Source: Marinobacter similis | GTDB taxonomy: Bacteria > Pseudomonadota > Gammaproteobacteria > Pseudomonadales > Oleiphilaceae | Direction: 5' to 3' | DNA: 64,000 bases | Assembly (NCBI RefSeq): GCF_000830985.1 | Contig: NZ_CP007151.1 | Location: 620,001-684,000, forward strand | Shown here: positions 25,685 to 36,199 of the stretch, piece after piece | Layout of the letters: every line of letters starts with the position of its first letter | Numbering within the stretch: the first letter of the stretch is position 1 | Program-made: the position numbers and the translations under genes | Notes under the pieces: model-generated | Databases searched by the model: none | What the model was told of the DNA's origin: nothing | What the model saw: only the letters and a program-made list of their open reading frames with translations

Positions 25685-28102
25685 ATGCCAAAATTGTCGA
25701 CACGTCTCCAACATTTCCGAAAAGGCTCTCCCCTGTCCTTCAGGCTGCTGGCCTGGATACTCCTATTCAGCTCGGCATTCACCCTGATTGCTTCCGGTAT
25801 CCAGATCTACACCGACTACAGGAAAGACCTCTCCCAGATCGACAATCGCATGGACGTTGTCGAATCCGGCTATTCTTCCAGCCTTGCCAGAAGCCTATGG
25901 GCTCTGGACCAAAAACTGCTGCAGACCCAGATGGAAGGCATCCTGAGTCTGCCGGACATTGTTCATCTGCGACTGCGCATCGAGCCAGATTCCGAACTGG
26001 TCATGGGCGATATCCCACGCGGCGCGCAAACCCGGTCTCACAGCTTCAAGCTCGTGCACATGGGGGACGAGATGTTCGAGCTCGGAGAACTGACCGTCAC
26101 CGCCGATCTTGAGCGGGTTTATGAGGAGATGGAACACAAGGTTGGCATCATTCTGGCGACGCAGTTCCTTAAAACCTTTTTTGTCTCCATCCTGATCATC
26201 TGGATCTTCCAACACTTCGTTACCCGCCACCTTTCAACCATGGCCGACTACGCCCGGGATTTCTCTCTTTCGAACCTTTCCCGGCCGCTTGAGCTAGATC
26301 GCCCCCGGACTCCGTCCAATGAGAGCGACGAGCTCGGCCGCGTATCCGATTCCATAAACCAGATGCGGGAACGCCTGAACGATGACGTGGTCCGCCAGGA
26401 GCGGGACGCCGCCGAGATTCGCAAGTTTTCCAAGGCCATCGAACAGAGCCCCTCCTCTGTACTTATATGTGATCGGCAATGGCGGGTCGAGTTTGCCAAC
26501 CAGAAGTTCACCCAGCTAACCGGCTACAGCGGCACCGCAATACTTGGCAAGCACCCAGGCGCGCTCAGTGAAAATGATCTGGAAAACCGCGAGAGCCGAC
26601 ACCTTTGGCAATCCATACGGCTTCAGGTGCAGCGGGTTGGTGTCTGGCAGGGTGAGGTCAACAGCATGCGGAAAAATGGCGAGCGCTTCTGGGAGCAGCT
26701 CATCGTTACTCCCATCAAAGACAGCGGTAGCGAAACCACCGGCTACCTGATTCTTGGCGAAGACATCAGTATTCGTAAGCGTTACGAGCAGCAACTTCTG
26801 CGACAGGCCAACTACGACATCCTGACCGGCCTGCCCAATCGCATGCTGGCACTGGATCGGCTCAAGTTGGCATTGGCCCAGGCCCGTCGTGAAAACACCC
26901 AGGTCGGAGTCATGTTCCTGGATCTCGATAACTTCAAACACATCAATGACACCCTGGGCCATGATGCCGGTGATAACCTGCTAATCGAGGCCGCCCGTAG
27001 AATTTCCAGCTGTCTGCGTGGCACCAGTACCGTAGCCCGGCTGGGCGGGGATGAATTCCTGGTGATTCTGCCCGGACTGACCGGCCCTGATGACTCCTCA
27101 CAGGTCGCCGACCGGATTCTGAAGACCTTTTCGCCACCGTATATCCTGAATGGCCAGGAAGTGTTCATTACCACCAGTATTGGCATCGCCGTATTCCCCG
27201 TCGATTCCGACAACAGCGGCACCCTCCTCCAGCATGCTGACGCGGCCATGTACCAGGCCAAACACAAAGGCAAAAGCGCTTACGCCCATTTCGCTCCAGA
27301 AATGACCGAGGTTTCCCATGAGCGCCTGCAGATGGAGTCACGTCTGCGCCGGGCGATTGAGCTCAAGGAGCTCGAACTTTACTATCAGCCAATCGTTCAC
27401 ACTGATTCAGGCAACCTTGTTGCAGTCGAAGCGCTGTTGCGCTGGAACAATCCCACCATGGGCATGGTCATGCCGGACCGTTTTATTCCGCTGGCTGAGG
27501 AAACCGGCCTGATCATCCCCATCGGCGAATGGGTGCTGGAGGTGGCCTGTAAAGCCGCGGTTGAATGGAAAGAAATTGCCGGAAGGAACATAGGCATCTC
27601 GGTGAACGTTTCCCCTCGACAGTTCAGGGACCCACGCTTTACCGACGCGGTCATGCAGGCACTGGACAACAGTGGCCTTGAAGCAGAACAGCTCGAGCTC
27701 GAAATCACAGAGCGACTGATTCTGGACAATTCCATCGAAACCGCCGAAATCCTGCGCCTGCTTGACCGGGAGGGTATTCGCCTGTCCGTTGATGACTTCG
27801 GCACCGGTTATTCAGCACTCAGCTACCTGAAAAGTTATCCTTTCGACACCCTGAAAATCGATAAATCCTTTGTGCAAGACGTTATGAAGGAGCCGGAGGA
27901 TGCGTCGCTCGTTAGGGCCATTATCAACATGGCCCATAGCCTGGGGCTGCGGGTGATTGCCGAGGGCGTTGAAGATGAGCCCCAGACCCACTTTCTGAAG
28001 GCCGAAGGGTGTGATTTCTCCCAGGGCTATTTCTATAGCCGCCCGCTGCCCGCCACGGAATTTGAAGCCTGGCTCAAGACCAACCAGCGCGTGCAGATCT
28101 GA
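25685..28102 (+). CDS. Membrane GGDEF-EAL cyclic-di-GMP protein with PAS domain
   Basis: A predicted cyclic-di-GMP enzyme of 805 residues from the ATG at 25685; a GTG at 25667 would add six. Order: helix about 16-42, periplasmic sensor region about 43-155, helix about 156-180, HAMP-like linker, PAS domain about 245-370 (EQSPSSVLICDRQWRVEFAN), GGDEF about 375-540, EAL about 550-800. The cyclase active site is intact (RLGGDEFLVIL), but the product-inhibition site reads RGTS instead of RxxD. The phosphodiesterase residues appear present: EALLRW, the Asn of NVSPRQF, EITERL, DDFGTGYS, KIDKSF and AEGVE. Both activities are possible. An extended -10 (TGCTATAGT, ending 25625) may drive it. ackA starts 21 nt downstream, suggesting cotranscription with acetate metabolism. 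Confidence 0.92.
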   Translation: MPKLSTRLQHFRKGSPLSFRLLAWILLFSSAFTLIASGIQIYTDYRKDLSQIDNRMDVVESGYSSSLARSLWALDQKLLQTQMEGILSLPDIVHLRLRIEPDSELVMGDIPRGAQTRSHSFKLVHMGDEMFELGELTVTADLERVYEEMEHKVGIILATQFLKTFFVSILIIWIFQHFVTRHLSTMADYARDFSLSNLSRPLELDRPRTPSNESDELGRVSDSINQMRERLNDDVVRQERDAAEIRKFSKAIEQSPSSVLICDRQWRVEFANQKFTQLTGYSGTAILGKHPGALSENDLENRESRHLWQSIRLQVQRVGVWQGEVNSMRKNGERFWEQLIVTPIKDSGSETTGYLILGEDISIRKRYEQQLLRQANYDILTGLPNRMLALDRLKLALAQARRENTQVGVMFLDLDNFKHINDTLGHDAGDNLLIEAARRISSCLRGTSTVARLGGDEFLVILPGLTGPDDSSQVADRILKTFSPPYILNGQEVFITTSIGIAVFPVDSDNSGTLLQHADAAMYQAKHKGKSAYAHFAPEMTEVSHERLQMESRLRRAIELKELELYYQPIVHTDSGNLVAVEALLRWNNPTMGMVMPDRFIPLAEETGLIIPIGEWVLEVACKAAVEWKEIAGRNIGISVNVSPRQFRDPRFTDAVMQALDNSGLEAEQLELEITERLILDNSIETAEILRLLDREGIRLSVDDFGTGYSALSYLKSYPFDTLKIDKSFVQDVMKEPEDASLVRAIINMAHSLGLRVIAEGVEDEPQTHFLKAEGCDFSQGYFYSRPLPATEFEAWLKTNQRVQI

Positions 28103-28123
28103 TCGATCAGGACCCCTCGAACC

Positions 28124-29317
28124 ATGGATGCCAACCTATTTGTCATCAATTGCGGTAGTTCATCGCTGAAATTGGCCGTTTTTGACGACCAACACCGCAA
28201 GCGGGCCTCCGCCCTTGCGGAACGCCTGAACAGCAACGATGCCTTTGCCCGGATCGCCGGTAGCGAACAGCCGGTGCCATTACCCTCCGGCGCTTCCCAC
28301 GAAACTGCCCTCAGCACCCTGATCAAAGTCTTGAAGGACCAGCGCATTATGGCAAACGATCCATTCGCCATTGGACACCGGGTTGTTCACGGCGGGGAAA
28401 CTTTTCGTGAGGCAGCCCTACTCGATGACGAGACCATCGCCGCCATCGAGGATTGTGCAAGTCTGGCGCCCTTACACACCCCGGTGAACCTTGCGGGAAT
28501 CTCGGCAGCCCGACGCCTGTTTCCCAGCGTTCCGCAGGTTGCGGTCTTTGATACCGCGTTCCACCAGACCCTGCCGCCCAAGGCGTTTCTTTATGCCTTA
28601 CCCGAGTCTTACTACCGCGACTGGGCCGTCAGGCGCTATGGGTTCCACGGCACCAGCCATTACTTCATGGTTCAGGAAGCTGCCCGGAGGCTTGGCCGAA
28701 CACCTGTAACCACATCCATTATCTCGGCCCATCTTGGCAACGGCTGCAGCATCACCGCGATCCGCAATGGCATCAGTGTTGATACCAGTATGGGATTAAC
28801 GCCGCTGGAAGGCCTGGTAATGGGCACTCGCAGCGGTGACGTGGATCCTGGTCTGTTCGACTTCCTTGCCGGCAAAGGTATTTCTGCCGAAGAACTGAAC
28901 GAAGTACTGAACAAACAAAGCGGTTTGCTTGGGCTCTCGGGCCAGACTAACGACATGCGCTCTCTCTGTGATCTTGCCGACCGTGGGCATGAGCCCTCGG
29001 CACTGGCCATCGAGATCTTCTGCTTTCGCCTGGCCAAGTACGTTGGCGCTATGATGGTCTCACTTACCTCCCTTGATGCCTTGGTCTTCACCGGCGGAAT
29101 CGGTGAAAACAGTGCAAGAGTCCGGCAACAGACTGTCAGCCATCTCCAATTAATGGGATTCCAGATCGACACAGAACTGAATGAGGCCCATGGGGCACAT
29201 AATCAGGGTCATGTCGAGAGCGGCGGTTCCCGCTTTCCCGTTCTGGTCATCCCTACTAATGAAGAGCTTGTGATTGCCCAGGAGTCGTCACGGCTCGCCA
29301 CCAACAGCTCGACGTAA
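28124..29317 (+). CDS. ackA: Acetate kinase
   Basis: Interconverts acetyl phosphate and acetate with ADP/ATP. The 397-residue protein shows the family signatures FVINCGSSSLKLAVF at the N-terminus and VAVFDTAFHQTLP, the phosphate-binding segment HLGNGCSITAI, the MGLTPLEGLVMGTRSGDVDPG block and the C-terminal FTGGIGENSARVR. It is complete and in frame. It sits between a GGDEF-EAL gene (21 nt upstream) and pta (24 nt downstream), so the three probably form one operon. Confidence 0.97.
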   Translation: MDANLFVINCGSSSLKLAVFDDQHRKRASALAERLNSNDAFARIAGSEQPVPLPSGASHETALSTLIKVLKDQRIMANDPFAIGHRVVHGGETFREAALLDDETIAAIEDCASLAPLHTPVNLAGISAARRLFPSVPQVAVFDTAFHQTLPPKAFLYALPESYYRDWAVRRYGFHGTSHYFMVQEAARRLGRTPVTTSIISAHLGNGCSITAIRNGISVDTSMGLTPLEGLVMGTRSGDVDPGLFDFLAGKGISAEELNEVLNKQSGLLGLSGQTNDMRSLCDLADRGHEPSALAIEIFCFRLAKYVGAMMVSLTSLDALVFTGGIGENSARVRQQTVSHLQLMGFQIDTELNEAHGAHNQGHVESGGSRFPVLVIPTNEELVIAQESSRLATNSST

Positions 29318-29340
29318 TCTTTAAATTCCAGGAATCTGTT

Positions 29341-31530
29341 ATGGCAAAAAGTCTCTTTATCGCCCCGACGTCTTTGGGCTCCGGCCTGACCTCGGTTTGC
29401 CTGGGCCTGTTGCGATCACTCGAGCGGGTTGGCGTCAGTGTCGGCTTCTACAAGCCGTTCCTGCAATCCGTCCATCGGGGTGAGGCGCTGCACAACAACG
29501 GCAAGGACACCTCCGTCGAGTTTGTTCGTGCCCGCAGCCACCTGCAGCCACCCGACCCACTGTCTCTGAAAGAGGCCCAGCACCTACTGAATCGCGGTAA
29601 GTCGGACTTGTTGATGGAAACCATCGTCGGCGAATATCAGAAAGTTGCACAGGATGTGGATGTGGTCATCATCGAAGGCCTGGTCCCGGATCGGACGGAA
29701 GCCTACATCGCCCGACTGAATGTCGAAGTCGCCCGCAATCTCGGCTCTGAAGTCATTCTGGTCAGTTCACCCAAGAGCAGCCGACCGGCTGCTCTTGATG
29801 ATGAGCTCGACTTCTCGGCGCGGCTGTTTGCCGACCCCTCCGACCCTGACGTAATTGGCGTGATCCTGAACAAAGTTGGGGAACCGGAAAGGGAGGGCCT
29901 GTCAGGCCTTTCGCTCCAGCGCCGCAATGAAGAAGAGACATCGCCCACCCACTACGGCAGCCAATGTAAGGTATTCAGCGACAAACGCTTCCAGTTGCTC
30001 GCGGAAGTTCCCTGGCAGCCGGAGTTGCTGGCACCCCGAGTCGCAGATCTTGCCCGCGAACTGGACGTCCGCATCCTGAACGAAGGTCAAATGCACAAGC
30101 GTCGGGTGCAATCGGTTTCGGTGGTCGCCCGGTCGATCAGGAACATGGCCGACACTCTCAAGCCCGGCATGCTCCTGGTCACCCCCGGAGATCGGGAGGA
30201 TATAGTGGTCACCACAGCTGTGGCGGCCCTGAACGGAGTGCCCCTGGCCGGTCTGATGCTAACCGGCGGTCTGCTGCCTGATTCTCGCGTAATGAATTTG
30301 TGCCGCCGCGCCCTCGACACCGGTCTGCCGGTGCTGGCCTCAGACACCAACACCTATGAAACCGCCCACATGCTGGCCAACCTCTCCTCTGCGATCCCGG
30401 TGGACGATCCCGAACGCATCGACAGAGCCATGGAAGCGGTCGCCACCCAGATCGATACCGTCTGGCTTCAGAATCACCTTAAGGTGCAGCGTCAGCGCCG
30501 GCTTTCGCCGCCGGCCTTCCGCTACCAGCTGTCCGAACGCTCAAGAGCTGCCAACAAGCGGATCGTTTTGCCGGAAGGCAACGAGCCCCGGACCGTTCAG
30601 GCTGCCATTATTTGCCATCAGCGGAGTCTGGCTCGCTGTGTACTATTAGGCAATCCAAATGAAATCAGAAACGTGGCTAATTCCCAGGGATTAACACTAC
30701 CCGACGACATCGAGGTGATCGACCCGGCCACCGTGCGGGACAACTACATCGCACCCATGGTTGAGCTGCGCAAACATAAGGGACTGGCACCGGATATGGC
30801 CCGGGCCATGCTGGAGGACCACGTGGTGCTGGGTACCATGATGGTGGCTCAGGACGAGGCGGATGGCCTGGTTTCAGGGGCGGTTCATACCACGGCCAAC
30901 ACAGTCAGGCCGGCCCTGCAACTGATCAAGACCCACGACCACGCCCGGGTGGTGTCGTCGGTCTTCTTCATGTTGTTGCCGGAACAGGTTGTGGTGTACG
31001 GCGACTGCGCCATCAATCCGGACCCCAATGCCGAGGAATTGGCAGACATTGCTATCCAGAGCGCAGAGTCAGCCGAGGCCTTTGGCATCGAGCCAGTGGT
31101 TGCGATGATCAGCTACAGTACCGGCGAATCCGGTACCGGACAGGACGTGGAGAAAGTACGTGAGGCAACGAAGATAGCCCAGCAGCGTCGACCGGACCTG
31201 CTCATCGACGGTCCCCTGCAATACGACGCAGCGGCGATTGAGAGCGTGGCAAAAAGCAAAGCGCCAGACAGCAAGGTGGCAGGCAAGGCAACAGTGTTTG
31301 TATTCCCTGACCTTAACACCGGCAACACCACCTATAAGGCGGTTCAGCGCAGTGCCAAAGTAGTCAGTATCGGGCCAATGCTCCAGGGCCTGAGGAAGCC
31401 CGTCAATGACCTCTCCCGGGGTGCGCTGGTGGAAGACATTGTCTTCACCATTGCCCTGACCGCGGTTCAGGCCAAACAGGTTGAGGACGCCAAGGGGGCT
31501 GATTCCAGCCCCCAACCACTCAGCGCTTGA
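29341..31530 (+). CDS. pta: Phosphate acetyltransferase, long form
   Basis: Transfers the acetyl group between CoA and phosphate. The 729-residue long form has an N-terminal BioD-like P-loop-type domain ([19 protein letters not shown]), a central DRTGG regulatory domain ([19 protein letters not shown], about residues 280-390) and the C-terminal catalytic domain ([16 protein letters not shown], then [18 protein letters not shown] and [16 protein letters not shown]). AGGA precedes the ATG. With ackA it makes the acetate/acetyl-phosphate pathway. The stop codon lies inside the convergent der gene: the 3' ends overlap by 11 nt, leaving no terminator between them. Confidence 0.97.
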   Translation: MAKSLFIAPTSLGSGLTSVCLGLLRSLERVGVSVGFYKPFLQSVHRGEALHNNGKDTSVEFVRARSHLQPPDPLSLKEAQHLLNRGKSDLLMETIVGEYQKVAQDVDVVIIEGLVPDRTEAYIARLNVEVARNLGSEVILVSSPKSSRPAALDDELDFSARLFADPSDPDVIGVILNKVGEPEREGLSGLSLQRRNEEETSPTHYGSQCKVFSDKRFQLLAEVPWQPELLAPRVADLARELDVRILNEGQMHKRRVQSVSVVARSIRNMADTLKPGMLLVTPGDREDIVVTTAVAALNGVPLAGLMLTGGLLPDSRVMNLCRRALDTGLPVLASDTNTYETAHMLANLSSAIPVDDPERIDRAMEAVATQIDTVWLQNHLKVQRQRRLSPPAFRYQLSERSRAANKRIVLPEGNEPRTVQAAIICHQRSLARCVLLGNPNEIRNVANSQGLTLPDDIEVIDPATVRDNYIAPMVELRKHKGLAPDMARAMLEDHVVLGTMMVAQDEADGLVSGAVHTTANTVRPALQLIKTHDHARVVSSVFFMLLPEQVVVYGDCAINPDPNAEELADIAIQSAESAEAFGIEPVVAMISYSTGESGTGQDVEKVREATKIAQQRRPDLLIDGPLQYDAAAIESVAKSKAPDSKVAGKATVFVFPDLNTGNTTYKAVQRSAKVVSIGPMLQGLRKPVNDLSRGALVEDIVFTIALTAVQAKQVEDAKGADSSPQPLSA

Positions 31531-32941
31531 GGCTCTTTTGGCGGGTTTTCTTGATCCGCCGGCCCTTCTTCAGATCGTTATCCTGCTTTACCTTTTGGCG
31601 CGGCGTGAGGCGATCCACCTTACCTGCAAAGGGGTTTTCGCCCGACTTGAATTCGAAGCGGATGGGCGAGCCCGTCACCTTCAGGACTTTGCGGAAGGTA
31701 TTTTCGAGGTAGCGCTTGTAGGAGCCCGGCAACGAATCTACCTGGTTGCCATGAACCACGATAACAGGCGGGTTGGACCCACCCTGGTGGGCGAAACGAA
31801 GCTTGATCCGACGCCCGTGAACCATCGGTGGCTGATGCTGCGCAATAGCGTCCTGAAGGATTGCTGTCAGACGATTGGTGGGCCATTTAGCCATGGCGGA
31901 TTCATAGCAGTCCTGCACCGAATCGTACATCACCCCGACACCGGAGCCGTGCAGCGCCGAAATGTAATGCTTGTCGGCGTAGTCCAGAAAGTCGAGTCGG
32001 CGCCGAACCTGTTCTTTAACCTTGGCCCGGTCGTCAGGGTCCATGCCATCCCACTTGTTTACGGCAACCACCAGCGATCGGCCAGCATCGAGGACAAAGC
32101 CAATCAGGTGCAAATCCTGATCAACCAGCCCTTCCCTCGCGTCAATCACCAGGATGACTACGTGGGCGTCATCAATGGCCTGCAGGGTCTTGATGATGGA
32201 GAACTTCTCGACCGTTTCCCGAACGTTCTTCCGGCGACGAACGCCGGCGGTATCAATCAGTGTGTATTCGTGCCCCTGGCGTTCGTACGGGATGTAGACA
32301 CTGTCGCGGGTAGTACCCGGCATGTCGTAAACCACGACCCGGTCCTCACCCAGCATACGGTTGACCAGCGTGGATTTTCCTACGTTGGGTCGCCCGACCA
32401 CACCAATCCGGATACCCGGGTACTTGTCGGCGCGATCGGCTGCTTCACGCTCTTCCTCTGATGGCAGCAACAATTCCAGCATCGACCGGATACCCCGGTT
32501 ATGGGAGGCAGCAATCAGGAAAGTGGATTCGTAACCGAGGCTATAGAAATCCGCAGCGGCAATATCAGGGTCTTGGCCATCGGTTTTGTTGACAACCAGA
32601 TGCGCCTGCTTGCCTGAGCGGCGCAGGTGGTTGGCGATAGTTTCATCACCGCCGGTCAAACCGGCACGACCATCCACCAGGAACAGAACGATGTCGGCTT
32701 CTTCCACGGCCTGCATCGACTGCCGCGCCATTTCCGCATCGAGGCCTTCTTCGTCACCGGTCAGACCGCCGGTATCAATGACAATGAAGCGCTGCCCCTC
32801 ATAGTTACCCTCACCATACTTGCGATCGCGGGTAAGGCCGGGAAAATCCGCGACCAGTGCATCCCGGGACCGGGTCATCTGGTTGAAAAGCGTCGACTTG
32901 CCTACGTTTGGGCGGCCGACAAGGGCAATAACTGGGGTCAT
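31520..32941 (-). CDS. der: Ribosome biogenesis GTPase Der (EngA)
   Basis: Essential double-GTPase for 50S subunit assembly. Both G-domains are complete: [17 protein letters not shown] and NKTDG in the first; [21 protein letters not shown] and NKWDG in the second, followed by the KH-like C-terminal domain and a strongly basic tail ([16 protein letters not shown]). Its 473 residues fit the family. It is the last gene of the run from trmJ/ndk down to here, 57 nt after bamB, and its 3' end overlaps pta on the other strand by 11 nt. Confidence 0.98.
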   Translation of the reverse strand: MTPVIALVGRPNVGKSTLFNQMTRSRDALVADFPGLTRDRKYGEGNYEGQRFIVIDTGGLTGDEEGLDAEMARQSMQAVEEADIVLFLVDGRAGLTGGDETIANHLRRSGKQAHLVVNKTDGQDPDIAAADFYSLGYESTFLIAASHNRGIRSMLELLLPSEEEREAADRADKYPGIRIGVVGRPNVGKSTLVNRMLGEDRVVVYDMPGTTRDSVYIPYERQGHEYTLIDTAGVRRRKNVRETVEKFSIIKTLQAIDDAHVVILVIDAREGLVDQDLHLIGFVLDAGRSLVVAVNKWDGMDPDDRAKVKEQVRRRLDFLDYADKHYISALHGSGVGVMYDSVQDCYESAMAKWPTNRLTAILQDAIAQHQPPMVHGRRIKLRFAHQGGSNPPVIVVHGNQVDSLPGSYKRYLENTFRKVLKVTGSPIRFEFKSGENPFAGKVDRLTPRQKVKQDNDLKKGRRIKKTRQKSLKR

Positions 32942-32998
32942 AATAGATCGCTACAAAAAAAGGAAAACAGCCCGGCGGCGTCGCCAGGCTGGAGAAAT

Positions 32999-34171
32999 TC
33001 ACTCAACGGCACGGAGTTCAAACACCGTCATGTCACCGCTGTTACCAAAGACCAGCAGATTACCATTGCGCAAGCGTTGTGCGGGTACGCGTATACCCTC
33101 ATCATCGTATTCAAGCTGTCCCTGCAGACTGCCATCCTTGCTGTCCAGAATGTGCAGGTAGCCCTCGAAATCGCCGGTGACCAGGTAATCATCCACTACC
33201 ATGGGCTGGGTCAGCTGACGCCAGGCCAGACGATCCTGAACCCAAAGCTCACGGCGATCAGAGCCACGAAGGGCTACGATTTCGCCATTGGCGGAAGCCA
33301 GATAGATATTGCCGTCACCAATCATCGGCGAATACAGACTGGACGCTTTCCTACTCCAGATTTCCTGGCCTGTGCGGATGTCCACCAGGGCCAGTTTGCC
33401 CTGATAACCCACCACCAGAATGGCTGAATCAATGACCAGGGGCTGGCCTGTGATGTCCACCAGGCGCTCCAGTTCAGTTCGGCCCTGGGGTTCACCAACT
33501 TCGTACTGCCACAACGGTTGACCGGCCTCGGCACTGAGTGCCACCAGCTTGCCGTTAGCGAACGACGCAATCACCACATCGCCACCAACCAGCGGCGCTG
33601 CGGCAGCGCGCATGGAAAGCACCGGCACGACACCGTCGTACTGCCAGACTTTCTCTCCGTTGTTCGCATCAAAGGCGAGCACTCGACCGTCGGTGGTCTG
33701 GGCAACGACCAGCCGTCCATTGGACTGCGGAGTAGCCAGCACTTCCGTAGGAAGTGAAACGCGCCAGAGCTCTGATCCGTCTTCGCGGGACAGCGCCAGC
33801 AGCTCGGCCTCTCGAGTAGTCAGGTAAAGACTGTCGTTATCGCCGCCAACACCGGCGAAGATACGGTCTTCCAACTCAGCATTCCAGAGCACCTTACCGT
33901 TCTCGGACTGCACCGCATAGACTTCGCCATCAGCGGAGGCGGCGTAGAGAATGTCGCCCGTATTCAGAGGCGTAAGGTAAAGAAACTCGTCGTCATGACC
34001 GTCACCGACGGACATGCTCCAAACCTGATCCAACTCAACGGAGCTCTCGATTTCCGGCACCGGAGCCGGCTGCTCAAAGGTATCCGTGGTGCTGCAGCCA
34101 GCCAACCCGAAAACGGTCAGCATGCCGGTGGCGAGGAGCGCGCGAACACACCTGGTGCGAGACATCCGCAT
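32999..34171 (-). CDS. bamB: Outer-membrane assembly lipoprotein BamB
   Basis: Beta-propeller lipoprotein of the BAM complex that inserts outer-membrane proteins. Residues 1-26 are a lipoprotein signal with lipobox LAGC (cysteine 26); the mature 365 residues hold repeated PQQ-type blades, such as VYAVQSENGKVLWNAEL, VLAFDANNGEKVWQYDG and LALVDIRTGQEIWSR. Its ATG overlaps the yfgM stop by one base (TGATG), so translation is probably coupled. Confidence 0.96.
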   Translation of the reverse strand: MRMSRTRCVRALLATGMLTVFGLAGCSTTDTFEQPAPVPEIESSVELDQVWSMSVGDGHDDEFLYLTPLNTGDILYAASADGEVYAVQSENGKVLWNAELEDRIFAGVGGDNDSLYLTTREAELLALSREDGSELWRVSLPTEVLATPQSNGRLVVAQTTDGRVLAFDANNGEKVWQYDGVVPVLSMRAAAAPLVGGDVVIASFANGKLVALSAEAGQPLWQYEVGEPQGRTELERLVDITGQPLVIDSAILVVGYQGKLALVDIRTGQEIWSRKASSLYSPMIGDGNIYLASANGEIVALRGSDRRELWVQDRLAWRQLTQPMVVDDYLVTGDFEGYLHILDSKDGSLQGQLEYDDEGIRVPAQRLRNGNLLVFGNSGDMTVFELRAVE

Positions 34172-34824
34172 CAGGCATCCTCCCCTACACCAAGATCAGA
34201 CAGCTTCAGCTCAAGGATGCCACTGCGGCCCTGCTGACTCTGCTCTCGTGCGGCCAGATAGGCTTCACGGGCACCGTCTCGATCACCCTGTGCCAACAAA
34301 ATATCGCCACGGAGTTCCGAGAAGATGGCGTTGAAGCTGTCGGCATCGGCCGCCTCATCAATGGTGGCCAGTGCTTCGTCATACTGACCTGCATCAAACT
34401 GGGCGCGGGCCAGACGACTGCGCACAACCAGGGTCAGAGCCTGCTGCTCACTACTTTTCTCGAGCGCCCATTCAAGCGATTCGACGGCGGCTTCAGATTC
34501 TCCGTCCATCAGCTGCTGACGGGCCAGAAGCAGGTTGCCATAGACCGCGTAGGCGCTATCGGTGTAGTCGTCACGAAGTGTCTGGGCAACAAAGGCAACC
34601 GTTTCGCCGCTGGTTTCGTCGGCCTGATCGCTGAAGGCATTCAAGAGGTTGGCGAACTGGTTAGCGGCTTCGGTGCGCTGTTGGGCTTCGTGGTTCTGCC
34701 AGGCCTGCCAGCCGAACACGATTGCCAGCGCAGCGCCGATACCGATCAGCAGTGAACTACCATTCTTTTTCCACCAGTCCTTGATCGCCTGGACCTGTTC
34801 CTCTTCGGTGCGCAGTTCAGCCAT
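34171..34824 (-). CDS. yfgM: Tetratricopeptide membrane protein YfgM (SecYEG ancillary chaperone-like)
   Basis: An inner-membrane protein with a short cytoplasmic N-terminus (MAELRTEEEQVQAIKDWWKK), one helix (about 22-40, SLLIGIGAALAIVFGW) and a periplasmic TPR-like domain. E. coli YfgM interacts with SecYEG and the periplasmic chaperone PpiD. The 217-residue length is usual. AGGAG precedes the ATG; hisS lies 42 nt upstream and bamB overlaps its stop, the order conserved across gammaproteobacteria. Confidence 0.93.
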   Translation of the reverse strand: MAELRTEEEQVQAIKDWWKKNGSSLLIGIGAALAIVFGWQAWQNHEAQQRTEAANQFANLLNAFSDQADETSGETVAFVAQTLRDDYTDSAYAVYGNLLLARQQLMDGESEAAVESLEWALEKSSEQQALTLVVRSRLARAQFDAGQYDEALATIDEAADADSFNAIFSELRGDILLAQGDRDGAREAYLAAREQSQQGRSGILELKLSDLGVGEDA

Positions 34825-34866
34825 GATGACTCCTGTAGTCGAATTCGTTGCTATTTTTGGTAAACG

Positions 34867-36147
34867 TCAGTGTTTGAGAGCGGCAGCCAGTGACGAGGCC
34901 AACTCATCCCGCGCCAGATCCTGCTGGAGTTCGTCAGAGCGCAGGGGTTTAAGCCCTACGCGGCCGTTGGCCACTTCATTTTCGCCAAGGATGATGGCAT
35001 AGCGAGCGCCGCTTTTGTCAGCCTTTTTCATCTGGCTCTTGAAGCTGCCGCCGCCGCAGTGGGAAACCACCACCGCCTTCGGCAGTTCGGCGCGCAGTTC
35101 CTCAGCCAATGCTAGCGCCGACGCCAGAGCGCCGTCCCCCATCGCGGTGACGTAGACGTCGGCGTTGTTATTCACATGCTCGGGAATCAGCTCGAGCGTC
35201 TCGAGCAGAAGAATAAGGCGCTCAAGCCCCATAGCGAAGCCAACGGCACGGGTGGGTTTACCACCGAGCTGTTCCACCAGACCGTCGTAACGGCCACCGG
35301 CACAGACCGTGCCCTGGGCGCCAAGGCTGTCGGTGATCCACTCAAAGACAGTCTTGCCGTAATAGTCGAGACCACGAACCAGTGCAGGATTGATGGTGTA
35401 CTCAATCCCTGCTGCGTCCAGCAGCTCGCGCAAACGATCGAAGTGAGCGCGGGAATCGTCGTCCAGGTACTCATCAAGATTCGGAGCGTTTTCCAAAATG
35501 CTGCGTGTTGCCGGGTCCTTGCTGTCGAGGATCCGCAACGGATTTGTCTCCAAGCGACGCTGACTGTCAGCGTCCAGATCGGCCTTGTACTGGCTAAGGT
35601 ATTCCACCAGGGCCTGCCGGTAGACCTTGCGGGCCTCTGACGTGCCAATGGAGTTGATTTCCAGCCGGGTATGCTCAGCCAATCCCAGCTCACGCCACAG
35701 GCGCGCCGTCAGTATCAGCAGCTCGGCGTCGATATCGGGTCCGGCCATGCCGAAACACTCCACACCGATCTGGTGAAATTGACGGTAGCGCCCTTTCTGC
35801 GGACGTTCGTGCCGGAACATGGGGCCGGTGTACCAGAGCCGACGCGTCTGGTTAAACAGAAGCCCGTGTTCTTCTGCTGCTCGTACACAACCGGCCGTGC
35901 CCTCAGGGCGCAGGGTCAGGCTGTCGCCGTTGCGATCGTCGAAGGTGTACATTTCCTTTTCGACGATGTCAGTCACTTCGCCGATGGAGCGCTTGAACAG
36001 ATCCGTCTGCTCGACGATGGGCATACGGATTTCCTGATACCCATACTGGGCAAGAACCTTTCGTACTTTGCCCTCAACAAACTGCCAAACGGGCGTCTGC
36101 TCCGGCAGGATATCGTTCATCCCGCGAATTGCCTGAATCTTAGCCAA
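34867..36147 (-). CDS. hisS: Histidyl-tRNA synthetase
   Basis: Class II aminoacyl-tRNA synthetase charging tRNA-His. Motif 2 ([21 protein letters not shown], quoted in part: [16 protein letters not shown]), the histidine motif [12 protein letters not shown] and motif 3 ([16 protein letters not shown]) are all present, followed by the anticodon-binding domain. It has 426 residues. The apparent start is TTG at 36145-36147 ([15 protein letters not shown]), supported by AAGGG 8 nt upstream; no ATG is available near. It follows ispG by 52 nt. Confidence 0.97.
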   Translation of the reverse strand: MAKIQAIRGMNDILPEQTPVWQFVEGKVRKVLAQYGYQEIRMPIVEQTDLFKRSIGEVTDIVEKEMYTFDDRNGDSLTLRPEGTAGCVRAAEEHGLLFNQTRRLWYTGPMFRHERPQKGRYRQFHQIGVECFGMAGPDIDAELLILTARLWRELGLAEHTRLEINSIGTSEARKVYRQALVEYLSQYKADLDADSQRRLETNPLRILDSKDPATRSILENAPNLDEYLDDDSRAHFDRLRELLDAAGIEYTINPALVRGLDYYGKTVFEWITDSLGAQGTVCAGGRYDGLVEQLGGKPTRAVGFAMGLERLILLLETLELIPEHVNNNADVYVTAMGDGALASALALAEELRAELPKAVVVSHCGGGSFKSQMKKADKSGARYAIILGENEVANGRVGLKPLRSDELQQDLARDELASSLAAALKH

Positions 36148-36199
36148 GTTAAACCCTTAAACGTATGTCTGGATGATGGTGCCGGAAAACCGTATGCAA

